A DNA stretch of 64,000 nt from Nemertoderma westbladi (GCA_032718475.1 JAUCBJ010000150.1:62001-126000), one strand, 5' to 3'; counted from the stretch's first letter, positions 9,082 through 19,649 are shown. Notes: a model not told the origin generated them from the sequence alone. Program-made: numbers and translations.

Positions 9082-11891
9082 TAATTCCCCCTTAAGTGGA
9101 TCGTCCCATGAGTGGTTTCAAGCCACATTTGTTGTACCAAACTACGAGCAATCAATATAACTGGGCTAATAAATCCTAATGGATCGAAATAAGTGCTCAG
9201 TATACTTAAGCAAATCCGTTTTGTTCGAACTGGATTATCTCGCTGTTGTAGCTGGAAAAACAGGATATCTCGCTCTGTGTCCCATTTCAAGCCGAGTGTC
9301 TTGGTCTCTGGCAGATCATCTTTGATCAAATCGAGATCTTTCGCTCCTCGATCTTCCGCAGGGATCGACTCCAGAAACTCACGGGAGTTGCTGGTGAATT
9401 TGGTTAATCGAAATCCACCTCTTTTTAAGCACTCTACCGTTCCCTTAGCGACCTCAATGGCTTCCTCAACTGATGGGAGGGACTTCAGATTGTCGTCCAT
9501 GTATATGTCTCTCTTGATGTTGTCGATCACTTCCTTAGAGAATGCCTCTCGGTTGTCCTCTGCAGTAGTACGCACTACCGAACAGGCGTTGGAAGGGCTT
9601 GAGATTATCCCAAAGGCCTGGATGGTCATCCAGTACTCCACCGGTTTCTGGTTGAGGTCTCCTTCGGGCCACCACAGAAATTGTAGACTATCTCGATCCC
9701 TATCTAACACCTTGACTTGTAAGAACATGCCTTCTATATCGGAGGCGAAAGCAATCGAATATTGTCTCAATCTTAAAAGAATCCCCAACAAAGATTGAAG
9801 CAAGTTGGGTCCGGGTAACAATTCAGAGTTAAGGGATTGACCCATGTAAAGAGCGGAGCCATCAAACACTACTCTCACTTCATTTGGTTTACCGGGTTTA
9901 GGAACGTAATGGTGAGTTAAGTAATACGTTCTTTCAGTCACAGGTGTTTCTTCCGGTACTCTCTCCGCGTATCCCTTACTAATAAATTTTTCCAGCTGTG
10001 TTTGATACATTGCTTTAGCTGAAGAATTAGCTGTAAGGCGTCGATGGAGTTGCGCGATTCTTTTTTCCGCCAAAGGTCTGTTATTGATGAACTTCGGTTC
10101 TCTCTTGCGAAAAGGTAAACCGACTTCATACCTACCTTGATCTTTGATGAAACGTGTAGTCGTCTCTTGGATCTGCTTGGCCCTTTCCTCTTCCACTGAT
10201 AAAGCCTTATCGTAGGAATTGGGCTCTACCGCCTCTTGCGTAAAGAATCGTACAGCATGTTCATCTCGAGTCTTGGCATTACAACGCTCAATGACGTCAT
10301 TTAACTCGTCGTTATAAGCTTCTCGTTCAGATGGATAGAGAAGTTGACATAAGTTCACTTGGTTTTGCCAAGCCTCGTTTTCCTTAAGGAGATCGATAGT
10401 ATTCTCCTCATCAAAAAGCTGGTGAACGTCGTCATTATCTGAGGAGTATGGAATTCCCTCAGTTGAGTTGTCTCCCTCACTGGTATCATCTTCCCATTCA
10501 CTCACCTGGCATACGCTCTCTGGCGGTAGTCTTTCTCTGAGTGTTCTACGGGAAGGGCCAGTAAAGTACCAACCTACTCTAGTTCTTACCGCATAGGTCT
10601 GTAGGGGCTGCGGTTGAGCAGGCCGTTTCTCTAATGTCTCCAGCGCCTCATGCGCGTTTTGGCCGATGAGTATTTGCACTCCAGGATAATCAGTCTGGAA
10701 TCGAGGTATGTTAAGATGTTGGATGCTCTCATCCTCGTCCCAATTATATAGGTCTGCTTGAGTAGTAGCGAAGTTCTTTATAGCCACCATTTTCACTGAC
10801 CTTATGCTATGTTCTCCTAGTTCGTCTTGTGGGGTGGACAACGCGCCTACATAATAATCAGCTGTTATTGTAGATTTCCAAACTTGCATAATGCCTGACA
10901 TGTTGAGCTTAGTTTGGAACTTGGGTTGTCCAGCAAATATATCTTCGGCTAGCTCTTTGTCGATGAATGTTCCTGTACTACCGGAGTCAAGGAGGGCGTT
11001 CACTACATAACTCCTCTCAGGTCCGTGAACCCTTACTTGCACCACAGGAAACTCTCGGATCCCTACATTGGAAGATGGCTCTTTCCAAGATGGTTGTCGC
11101 TCAGAAGTAGTTAAAGTAAAGTCGTTGTCTGTATCTTTTTCATATGTGAGTGCTCGATACACTGCGGTATTTATCATGTAACAGGATTCGTTTTCGTCGG
11201 AGAACTCATCTGTATAGAATCCTTCCATCTCAGATTGATCAGTGTCGTTCACATCACTGAATTGGACCTGTAGCTCGGAATCACTCACCTGATTCGGACT
11301 ATTTCGATCGAATTCAGCGTGCAACAAGATATGATGTTTCGCACCACACTTTGCACACCTTATGTCAGAGAAACAGGTTCGCCGTTGGTGTCCTTGTCTG
11401 AGGCAATTATAACATAACCACTTATCCCACATGACTTCGCGTCTCTCTGTTAATGATTTCTTTAGAAATTCATCACACCTATTCAAATGGTGGGTCCCGT
11501 CGCACAGCGCACATTTCGGTTTGATGTTACTTACCTTATTTTGAGTCACATTGTGTACACTTGCCTTTTCTTCGGGTTTTCTCACCTGAATTCTCTTGGG
11601 AGACGTGGGAGGAGTTTTTCTTACCTGTTCCCTCCTGTCATTTGTTCGAGACTTGAATTTACTTACCTGATCTTTAGGCATTTTATTCACGTAATAAGAT
11701 CTGTCCGTGTCCTTCCCGCTATCTTCTCCTTGAGAAGTCTGGCTTTCGCCGTCATCGGTATAACATACTGGTGTTACCTTTCTCCTAGAGACGGGTTTTT
11801 CACTTACCTTGTTTTCCGGTGTCTTCTCTCTGGACAGTTTCAGGAGCTGTAATTTCACTTCTCCATCTAGGAATGACATGAGATCAGCCAT
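9078..11891 (-). CDS. pol: BEL/Pao zinc knuckles, protease and reverse transcriptase part
   Basis: 937 codons. Residues 127-191 hold three Cys/His clusters. The clearest is C160-X2-C-X4-H-X4-C173 (CYNCLRQGHQRRTC), the nucleocapsid-like RNA-binding region. An aspartic protease follows at about 280-430 with active site LDSGSTGTFID (Asp302), which cleaves the polyprotein. A Pao-type RT occupies roughly 640-860, including VRVVFDGSA and the catalytic IYMDD (797-800). The ATG at 11891 is in the same frame as gag, three codons after gag's TGA, so this frame is the gag-pol continuation behind a single stop. It ends in a TGA at 9078-9080, where the RNase H-integrase frame takes over at -1. Confidence 0.93.
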   Translation of the reverse strand: MADLMSFLDGEVKLQLLKLSREKTPENKVSEKPVSRRKVTPVCYTDDGESQTSQGEDSGKDTDRSYYVNKMPKDQVSKFKSRTNDRREQVRKTPPTSPKRIQVRKPEEKASVHNVTQNKVSNIKPKCALCDGTHHLNRCDEFLKKSLTERREVMWDKWLCYNCLRQGHQRRTCFSDIRCAKCGAKHHILLHAEFDRNSPNQVSDSELQVQFSDVNDTDQSEMEGFYTDEFSDENESCYMINTAVYRALTYEKDTDNDFTLTTSERQPSWKEPSSNVGIREFPVVQVRVHGPERSYVVNALLDSGSTGTFIDKELAEDIFAGQPKFQTKLNMSGIMQVWKSTITADYYVGALSTPQDELGEHSIRSVKMVAIKNFATTQADLYNWDEDESIQHLNIPRFQTDYPGVQILIGQNAHEALETLEKRPAQPQPLQTYAVRTRVGWYFTGPSRRTLRERLPPESVCQVSEWEDDTSEGDNSTEGIPYSSDNDDVHQLFDEENTIDLLKENEAWQNQVNLCQLLYPSEREAYNDELNDVIERCNAKTRDEHAVRFFTQEAVEPNSYDKALSVEEERAKQIQETTTRFIKDQGRYEVGLPFRKREPKFINNRPLAEKRIAQLHRRLTANSSAKAMYQTQLEKFISKGYAERVPEETPVTERTYYLTHHYVPKPGKPNEVRVVFDGSALYMGQSLNSELLPGPNLLQSLLGILLRLRQYSIAFASDIEGMFLQVKVLDRDRDSLQFLWWPEGDLNQKPVEYWMTIQAFGIISSPSNACSVVRTTAEDNREAFSKEVIDNIKRDIYMDDNLKSLPSVEEAIEVAKGTVECLKRGGFRLTKFTSNSREFLESIPAEDRGAKDLDLIKDDLPETKTLGLKWDTERDILFFQLQQRDNPVRTKRICLSILSTYFDPLGFISPVILIARSLVQQMWLETTHGTIHLRGNY

Positions 11892-11900
11892 GGTAAGGTC

Positions 11901-14711
11901 TCATCGTTGTTGTTCCATCATATATAACACTTTCTTATCCCAGCGTGTACCTACTCCACCTTTCGGTAAAGTAGAAGCCACTGCTCTAATAACCATAGTG
12001 TTCTGATACTCATGAGACTTACCTAGCCAATCTAATTGTCTGCAGATCTCCTGGATCTCATCGGAAAACTCGATAATTCCACTACTAATAAACTTTCGGG
12101 GCGCTACTAACTTTGCATATAAGTACCCAGCGATATTATTCCTATTACCATACCTGATGTTTAGTGTATCCCAAACTTGTCTTAATCCGTCTGGATGTCC
12201 AATAAACTTTAACGCCATTAACTTGGGAGATCCTTCCAAGCACTCGATGAGGTATCTAAGTTTTTCTCCATTAGATAGTACAGAGTTCTGTATGTTATCT
12301 TTGTAATATTCATTAAAAGGTAACCATTTCATCTCATCTCCATTGAACTTGACGATCTCTCCCACCTTTACCGCTTGCCGGGCTTCGGTTCTAGCCATTT
12401 GGCGCGTAAAACTTTCTTGGGCCATCGTGTTATTTAATATCGAGTTATCGGTATATAAATTTCTCGGATTATGATCAGGTCTATAGGGAATGTCATTATC
12501 AACAGGTCTATAATTACCCTTAATAGGGTTCACTATAGGAGTTTCTACTTCGCTAGCAGTATATATGCGTGTAGGCTCCACACCTTGCGCATGAGATACT
12601 TCAGACCTAACAGGTTGACACATTGTTACAGAGGGTGGTGGTATACCTCTTTGAGTATTTACTAATTTATCGCGCTCTAGCGCGATACTTTGCTGCACTT
12701 CTTGCAACTCTAGTCTACTTTCCCTTACTGTGCCCTTGAATTGCTGGACAGTCTCCTGCATCTGCCCGAGCAGGATATCCATTCCCCGCCATCCCTCGTC
12801 CACCCATTCGACTGCCGAAGCGGGAGTCGCCAACGTTGTAGCGGGCGGACGATGGACAACGGGCGATAAATTATGAATATTTCGCTCGGGACCCAGGACT
12901 TGAACTGTCTCTGGGGCAGTTCTACGGGGCACAGGTAGCTTAGTGCTATGCAGAGGGAATTTAGAGGTAACTTCAGGGAGCACAGGTGTGTCTATCACCG
13001 AAGGGGTGATTTCGAGAACAGGCCTAATTATTTCAGGCTCATCTACTATAGTAGGGAGTCTTTCTATTTTAATTATTTGGTCTGTGGGTTCTGTACTACT
13101 TAAGTTGGTGCTATTTAGTTGCTTTCTAACAGCTGGAGGCAAATCAGGCAATTTCTGACGGTGGAATGTTCTTTTACGTCTGCTTAGACGAGATCTATTT
13201 CCTTTGCCTTCAGTATCGGTGGTATCGCCTTCCTCAGATGATGTATATCCCTGTCTTTTGGGAGTAGATCGATTCATTATCTGCATATTACTAGCTGTTA
13301 ACTGTTTATTTATGCAGTCTTGATTCTCCTGAATGTTTTCCAATTCTAATTGGGTGGTTTCTTCAGCCGCTTTCCGTTCTGCTTCTGCCACTTTTGCCTC
13401 TGCCGCTGCCTCTGCCTCTGCCTCTGCCGCTTTTGCCTCTGCCGCTGCCTCTGCCGCTTTTGCCTTGGCCGCTGCCGCTTTTGCCTTGGCCGCTGCCGTC
13501 TTTCTTTCTGCTTCTGCAGCTACCACTGCTGCTTTCTTTCTGTCTTCTATACGTTTTTTCTTTACTTGTTCTTCTTGGACTCGTGTGATGCGGAGTTGTT
13601 CATCGAATTTAGCCTGATTCGCAGCCCTCATTTCCACATCGATGGCATCCAACACAAGCTTGGTTCCTTCACTATTAGGGCTAAGTCCCTCTAACCTTCT
13701 CCTCAACTCGTCATTACCTAAAAAACGTTGATAGTCTGACAGATAGATGTCAATGGCATCCCTCTTATGCGGTTTCTCTGCCGTCGCTTCACTTTCCACT
13801 TGGGAAAAAGTAGCGTCTGTTGATTCTCCATGGGTTGAGCGCTCCTCCAACTGAGCTTTCCACTGAGCTGCTCCTTGAACCTGGCGACTCACCCGTTGAA
13901 ACCAAGTCTTTACGGCAACTTGCAACGACGTGTCTTGTCTTCTTTTAGAAGCCTCCTCAAAGGCCGATAAGATTAGCCTGATTCGTAGAATTCTTTCCCT
14001 AACTTGATAAAGCAGCGATCCCTGCTCTTGAGGTCCTTGAGGTTGTTGAAACAGTTGTTCTTTTACTCGCTCCATAGAGCTGAAGAATCCCTGTGCGTAT
14101 CCGGCTGCGGACCTCTTCCACACAGCTGGATCGATGGTTTCCTTGGCTACTCCCATCCGGTGTATGTCTTCCCAGGCAGCTTCTGATAAATCAAACGGGA
14201 GTCCGGGTCCGGGGAAGTTCCATTGTGACTCGACAATAGACTTCAGTTCTTCACTCGTGTATCCCGCATAACTATCTCTAGTTGACCGTTGACTTCTCGC
14301 CCAATCGATCTGGTGTTCTTCCACCGCGATCAATAACCTAGTGAGTACGGCTGCAGGAAGGATGAGAAGGGGATCCGTATAAACCGCATCCGTCATCTCT
14401 GCTCCGCGCTCGGGTGTCAGCTCTACAGTATCCTCACTACTGGAGCTGCTGGGCCGCTGAGGAATAAGTTCTTGACTCGCGGGTTGTTGCTGTTCCGCTG
14501 CTTCTTGGTCCCGCTTGACCTGAGCTCGGGTGCCTATGATAGACCTACGATGTTGGACTAGCCTAGGTTCTGTTATTACTACTGGAGGGATGACCTTCCT
14601 CACAGTGGGAGGTGAACTGAACTTACGACTAGGTGGTTCTACGCCTCTATCTGAGTCGCAGATAGTTACATCTAATAAACTGTCTGACAGGTTCTGCTTA
14701 GTATCAGACAT
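11901..14711 (-). CDS. gag: BEL/Pao gag
   Basis: 936 codons from a clear ATG. The N-terminal half is hydrophilic, with Gln-, Ser- and Glu-rich runs. Residues about 384-450 form an Ala/Lys/Glu-rich segment (KAKAAAAKAKAAEAAAEAK) predicted to be a long helix or coiled coil. From about 782 to the end the sequence matches the DUF1759 capsid-like region of BEL/Pao gag (FNGDEMKWLPFNEYY, LRYLIECLEGSPKLMAL, RYGNRNNIAGYLYAKL). Gag would assemble the particle in which reverse transcription occurs. It ends at TGA 11901-11903, before the zinc knuckles, which lie in the next frame section. At 936 residues it is large for the group because of the long N-terminal region. Confidence 0.9.
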   Translation of the reverse strand: MSDTKQNLSDSLLDVTICDSDRGVEPPSRKFSSPPTVRKVIPPVVITEPRLVQHRRSIIGTRAQVKRDQEAAEQQQPASQELIPQRPSSSSSEDTVELTPERGAEMTDAVYTDPLLILPAAVLTRLLIAVEEHQIDWARSQRSTRDSYAGYTSEELKSIVESQWNFPGPGLPFDLSEAAWEDIHRMGVAKETIDPAVWKRSAAGYAQGFFSSMERVKEQLFQQPQGPQEQGSLLYQVRERILRIRLILSAFEEASKRRQDTSLQVAVKTWFQRVSRQVQGAAQWKAQLEERSTHGESTDATFSQVESEATAEKPHKRDAIDIYLSDYQRFLGNDELRRRLEGLSPNSEGTKLVLDAIDVEMRAANQAKFDEQLRITRVQEEQVKKKRIEDRKKAAVVAAEAERKTAAAKAKAAAAKAKAAEAAAEAKAAEAEAEAAAEAKVAEAERKAAEETTQLELENIQENQDCINKQLTASNMQIMNRSTPKRQGYTSSEEGDTTDTEGKGNRSRLSRRKRTFHRQKLPDLPPAVRKQLNSTNLSSTEPTDQIIKIERLPTIVDEPEIIRPVLEITPSVIDTPVLPEVTSKFPLHSTKLPVPRRTAPETVQVLGPERNIHNLSPVVHRPPATTLATPASAVEWVDEGWRGMDILLGQMQETVQQFKGTVRESRLELQEVQQSIALERDKLVNTQRGIPPPSVTMCQPVRSEVSHAQGVEPTRIYTASEVETPIVNPIKGNYRPVDNDIPYRPDHNPRNLYTDNSILNNTMAQESFTRQMARTEARQAVKVGEIVKFNGDEMKWLPFNEYYKDNIQNSVLSNGEKLRYLIECLEGSPKLMALKFIGHPDGLRQVWDTLNIRYGNRNNIAGYLYAKLVAPRKFISSGIIEFSDEIQEICRQLDWLGKSHEYQNTMVIRAVASTLPKGGVGTRWDKKVLYMMEQQR

Positions 14712-14799
14712 GACTATGTATACCGTTGAATGTCTACTGCTGTATTACAGTCTGAGTAAGTCTAGTAACTCAGTATTAACTGCTAGCCTAGTAATTAAT

Positions 14800-15090
14800 T
14801 ACCGGTACTGCTACTCAGTGTAGCGTGATATATATTATATTAGAATACCGGTATGCTTATAGTATATATAACTATATAAGTATTATTACAGACTAGGTTT
14901 ATCACAGAATACCGGTATAATTTTAGCACAAATATATATAAATATATAATAGGCCTATCGGGAATACCGGTATACAGCTTACAGTTTGTAGTATGTATAA
15001 TTCTGGAATAGAATTAATTACAAAGTACCGGTATAATTTCAGCCTAAATTTATAGAAATAAAGATAATAGGCCTATAGTAAATACCGGTA
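14800..15090. repeat. Periodic TACCGGTA palindromes
   Basis: Perfect TACCGGTA occurs at 14800, 14846, 14910, 14965, 15026 and 15083, spaced 46-64 bp apart within loosely repeated AT-rich sequence. A further copy is at 16737 and near-copies occur around 16780-16850. The series may be a protein-binding or RNA stem array in the leader. Confidence 0.8.
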
Positions 15091-16030
15091 TATCAATTAT
15101 TTTAAATAATTGAATTTCTGAATTTTAGGGTTACTTGGTTACTTTACTTACTTTATTACCGTTATTTGAGCAGTAATCCAACTGATATTGAGACCTAATG
15201 GTTTTATGGTAGGCCTACTATTTATAAATCGTTAGATTTGATTTATAATATATATATACCCGTTTTAATGGGTTTAGTCAATGTTTGAAATAAATGTTAT
15301 TATTTCTGGGGAGTAATCACTACACAAAGCGGTGCGCTTTCAGTGAAGTGTTACTTATAGGACACTAAAACAAATAATACTAATTTACCTAAGTTACTTA
15401 ATACTACAAATTACGTACAATTCGGGTGAGATTACAATCTCTAAATAAACACAAAAATTTACAAAAAACACAAATACGAATTTTCAGGGTAATTTTACAA
15501 GAAGTCTACAAACCAGCCTAACAAAGGGTTAGAAAACTGGTTATTACAACGGACAGGGTACTGCGGTATTTGAAAATAATACGTAGTAGTAAATACACTG
15601 CGTTGTCCAGATAGGAAAATACCACCGCCTGACGACCTATAGCCGTATCGCTATAGGTTCTACGTTATGTATCACGGAGTGTTCCTACCTAGAAGTTAAT
15701 AGAGCTAATCGAACGTGCCTATCAACCACTTTACAACACAAATATAATGCCTACTAATTACTTTCGGAAAGCACTGTACACTAAACCCTAAATTAGGTAC
15801 GAGTACTTGTATAACATATAATCTGTAGTTAAATATACTTGAACAGCTAAAAGAACCACGGCATCTGCTGGAGTGACCGATGCACAAAATCACCAGTCTT
15901 TACCTACGCCAAGCAGCCCGTGTAGTACCGAGGTTAATTTAACTATAGCGGTATGTATAACAAACACAATTACTGTAGGAACAAACTTGGGGAATGAATG
16001 TTGCGAATAATCGCATAAACTCTGAATAAT

Positions 16031-16606
16031 AAATATTACGCTACGCGTACAAACTACTCAAACAAAATGCAGACCGAACACTGACAGACTACTATCAAGC
16101 CTAAACAAACTACGGTATATGCAGACTCCGAAATAATTAGGTAGTATGCGTTCTAACCCAGTAGTACGACTTATTCTTTAATTGGGGGTTTACCTTACAG
16201 CATTCGCTGCCCCTACTTCCTAACCGTTCTTTATCGGACAAGTGATCTACACACGCTGCAATCCGCTCAGACCTAATAACAGCCAGACAACTATCCAGCC
16301 TACAAATTATCTAAATAAAATTATACGCTACCCGTACAGACTTACACAAACAAAGTACAGACTAAACGATGGCAGACTACTCTCAAGCCTAAATAAACTA
16401 CAGGACATGCAGACTCCGAAATGATTAGGGAGTATGCGTTCTAACCCAGTAGTACGACTTATTCTTTAATTGGGGGTTTACCTTACAGCATTCGCTGCCC
16501 CTACTTCCTAACCGTACTTAATCGGACAGGTGATCTACACACACTGCAATTCGTTCGGACTTAACAGCAATCAGACAACAGCTCAGCCTACAAATCGTCT
16601 GTACAA
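16031..16606. repeat. 288-bp tandem duplication in the leader
   Basis: Two copies, 16031-16318 and 16319-16606, anchored by gcagactccgaaat at 16121 and 16409. The central block containing cccagtagtacgacttattc is nearly identical and the edges have diverged. Confidence 0.85.
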
Positions 16607-16890
16607 TCTGATCAGGCTTACACGTCTTCTGTTCAATACTGGCCTACAAATAAATAAAACTTGACAGAAATAAGTAAACCATATAAAGGAATAAGGGGTG
16701 ATCAATCCCTAATCCCTTAAACAGCCTACCGGTATACAACAATCAAATCGAATAATACTAGTGTACTTATACGGAAGTACCGGTTAGGACAGCTAGGCCT
16801 ACGGACCTACAGAAGTACCGTTCAGGTTTACCGGTTGACCGGTACTTTCAACTTTATTGCTTACTGCAACAAAGAAGCTATATCCTTTAA

Positions 16891-18159
16891 TGTTCGCGCT
16901 TTCAGACCTTTGGCAGTTTAACCCGCCAAATTAAGATGTCTTCTAGATATTAAATCGCTTTTTAGCCTATGACAAGTATTTGATTCACTACACTAGTCGA
17001 AACCAATCTGTGCGCGATCATTCACCCGCTGGATATTCCCGGGAGATTGGGTTCGACGGTTTAATTTTATTGCTATGTAAGCCTAATGTATTATTCGACT
17101 GACAGTATTATATAATCTCTGACAATATTATTCACCTTCGGGAATATTAACAGTTCCTTTAGGACGTGGCGCTTTATCTATATAAACAGAGTTATGACTT
17201 AAACTACTCACAACGATATGGCTTAATTATAATTCACATATATGGCGCATTCTTTAGGAAATGCTTCTTTAACAGACTCACTCGTACACAATGCTGCACA
17301 ATACTGCACACTAATCTGCCAATCTTCACTGATTTTAGTCACATATAAAAGGAACACAGACTGACTCATGTAGGGTCTATCAAATAACATTAGATTCACT
17401 TCAAACCACTTTAACATAAGTCACAATCGTTATTGGTAACCTTTCTCTCTTACCTTCGGTATATCAAGAATATTGGGTGTCGGGGTTATTTCTCGTTATT
17501 CCAATATAATAATTCATCAACAAATATAATGAATAACCGACAACAAATAGCAATATACAGTATTGATTGAGCAGGTAAATTTTAGCAGTTTCAGCAGTTA
17601 TTAAAAGCCGTGTGGTACGGTGTGTCAAATGCGGTGTGCATTAAAATGCGGTGTGCATTAAAATGCGGTGTGCATTAAAATGCGGTGTGCATTAAAATGC
17701 GTTAAAGGATATATGTCCTTATAATTAAACCTACTAGTGTTGAGCTAAAAAGCAGAAAACATAAAACACTACAAAGCCGTTCTTTCGTGGCTTTGAAAAA
17801 CTCGTGACTACTGCTCTATACGAGGATACCAACTACCCTTATTCCACGAAGCTCCCGTTCAACACAGAGAAAGAGCAGTGAGATAGGAAAATTTCAGTTC
17901 AGTAGCTCTGTGATAGGTCAAAATCAAGGCTAACTCAAATTCTATTGGGAGATACAAAAACAAGGCTATGACGCAACCTTTCTAGGCTGGTTGGCCGATT
18001 AAACAGAGCCCAGATACCTGCGTACAGCAAATCAGCCAATAAGCTGGTAGCTTGCACTATTTTAACTATAGATCCCCTTTAGAGTATTCTAGCGACCGGG
18101 GGGGGGGGGGAACTGGCCAACAAGGCAAACGAATCAGTTATCCCACAAAAGCTTTTACA
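16891..18159 (-). repeat. 5' LTR of the BEL/Pao element (right in window)
   Basis: 1,269 bp, TG...CA, matching the other LTR except for two bases and a 13-G instead of a 22-G run. As the 5' LTR on the minus strand it should contain the promoter. No convincing TATA box or start site was identified by eye. Confidence 0.95.
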
Positions 18160-18164
18160 GTATT
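18160..18164. repeat. Target-site duplication, right copy (GTATT)
   Basis: Matches GTATT at 1079-1083 and closes the BEL/Pao insertion. Confidence 0.9.
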
Positions 18165-18934
18165 TTTCTCTAAAAACATAGCTTCCGCTTACCTCACATA
18201 TTAAACAAGAGTCTCATTCGAAACGCCATCATTGATTTTGTGGGTATAGAAAATATCAATAGTAGAGTCAATATAGATCTTGACATATTTCACAAAATGT
18301 ATAGACATGTGCAATAGTTTGGTATGCTTGGGTCGAGTTGAGCGAGCAAAAAAGTTTTATTCAATACCTCAAGAAATTATCACTCAACTCTTGTTTTCAT
18401 GATGTCTACCCTAACTAAATAGATTATTGCGCTTCGAATGGGCCTTTTATGAAATACATACACCTATATGAAATACCAAAACTTGATGTTTGTACATTTA
18501 TTGATTGAGAATTTATCCTTCTAAAGACTAGTAAAATTTTGAAACCCTAGGTGCTCATCTTCAAATTCCCACAACCTTAAAATATAGGCATCACATCGAT
18601 TTTCGTGATAATCGGCAACTTGTTAGAGGTCATGCATTGCGTTATGAAATTCCAAAATTTCAAGAAATAATTTAAATGAAATTAATTTACTGACTAATAT
18701 GGTGGAAAGAAGAAATAAGATCATTTCATAGGCCAATAAAAACATGCTGCTTATAGGACAAACACAGTGAACTGCAAAAGTAAACTGCGTTGTTGACAGG
18801 GGAATCGGGAAAATAATACCATGGCAACGATTCAGGAAACAATAAAGTAACGGCGAAAGGGATAGAATAAAGTTTAGAAAAAAAATAAAGATAACTGAGA
18901 TATAAATTGACCATGGCCAATAAAGCAAGCAAAC
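18165..18934. other. Stretch without a recognised gene
   Basis: AT-rich. A hydrophobic minus-strand frame of about 100 codons near 18623-18928 has no recognisable motif and looks like a by-product of T-rich sequence. Confidence 0.5.
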
Positions 18935-19135
18935 AGCCGGCCGAAGCCGGTGGCGGAGCCAGACTTTTCGATAGACTTCTAGTATGCCAAGTTTTGCTCC
19001 CTAAATTCAATTTGTCCTCATTTTATCGACCCTGGTGGATGAAAGGCTGAGTGGACCCTAGCAGGGCTCGAACTTACAACCAATAGATTGCAGACCCGGT
19101 GTTCATCAGATTGATTTAGACCCGCCGTTAATTAG
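18935..19135 (-). mobile_element. tRNA-derived SINE
   Basis: Read on the minus strand, a polymerase III B-box-like word (agttcgagccctgc, about 19060-19075) is followed by ccactcagcctttcatcc and gtcgataaaatgagg. This arrangement is typical of tRNA-derived SINEs in marine invertebrates. Ends are approximate and no target duplication was identified. Confidence 0.65.
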
Positions 19136-19649
19136 TTCTAGTTTATAATCGCCGTATATATCGCCGTAGCTGCTGTGTAGCAGTAAATTTGGACACTTAG
19201 TTGTAGAAATAGTAGTAACAAACTTAGTAGTAATATAAAGTAAATTTTTAACGTAGTAATATAATTATATTTTATAGTAGAATATAGTAGAGGCACAATA
19301 AATAATGAGTATTAAATGAGAAATGTATGAGATACTGTTGCGATTTAATGACGTCACGTGATGATGATTTGTTAGAAAATTAATAGATTAGTTATGAATT
19401 GAGATTGGAACGATTAATTAACCTTATCGTGAAAATAATTTTGAAAAAAGTTGTATGTTTTTATTCGTTTTTGTACTAGAAACATTGTATGCAGAGTAAC
19501 ATAACAAAGTAACATTGTTTATACCGACACATATAAACAAACCACTACAATGTTGCTCAGCATGGGTACAATGACACCATGGAAATTTATTTTCCTGTGA
19601 TTGGTGACTTTCTTCCTTAAATTACATGAAACATTATATGGGAAATAAT
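19136..19649. other. Stretch without a recognised gene
   Basis: AT-rich, between two SINEs. No coding frame or known repeat seen. Confidence 0.45.

Larger units (their letters stand above)
14712..16890 (-). other. 5' leader of the BEL/Pao element
   Basis: 2.2 kb between the 5' LTR and gag with no credible gene. It contains a regular series of TACCGGTA palindromes (14800-15090) and a 288-bp tandem duplication (16031-16606). Packaging, translation or primer-binding functions would be expected here. The minus-strand bases next to the LTR (ttaaaggatatagcttc) do not begin with the TGG usual for tRNA priming. Confidence 0.6.
1084..18159 (-). mobile_element. Complete BEL/Pao LTR retrotransposon, 17,076 bp
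   Basis: Two 1.27-kb LTRs with TG...CA ends, a GTATT target duplication, and on the minus strand gag, protease, RT, RNase H and integrase in BEL/Pao order. Domain hallmarks are a DUF1759-like gag end, CCHC knuckles, a DSG protease, a YMDD RT, a Pao-type RNase H, an H2C2 plus DDE integrase, and a DUF5641-like tail. The element is long for the group because it carries a 2.2-kb leader, a 1.65-kb spacer and an extra zinc-knuckle reading frame pair after integrase. By eye the LTRs differ at two bases plus a G-run, so insertion is recent. The coding part has three interruptions: a TGA at 11901-11903, a frame change near 9078-9117, and one near 4674-4719. No primer-binding site beginning TGG is visible directly inside the 5' LTR. 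Confidence 0.95.

Noticed and set aside
9193-9798. 201-codon plus-strand frame opposite the RT
   Set aside because: Antisense shadow of the pol frame. No motif, and the opposite strand has strong family homology.
16870-16890. Primer-binding site next to the 5' LTR
   Set aside because: The internal sequence does not begin with TGG or match a tRNA 3' end that I can recognise, so none is annotated.
18623-19010. Hydrophobic minus-strand frames resembling membrane proteins
   Set aside because: T-rich DNA gives hydrophobic codons. No family resemblance, and part overlaps a SINE.
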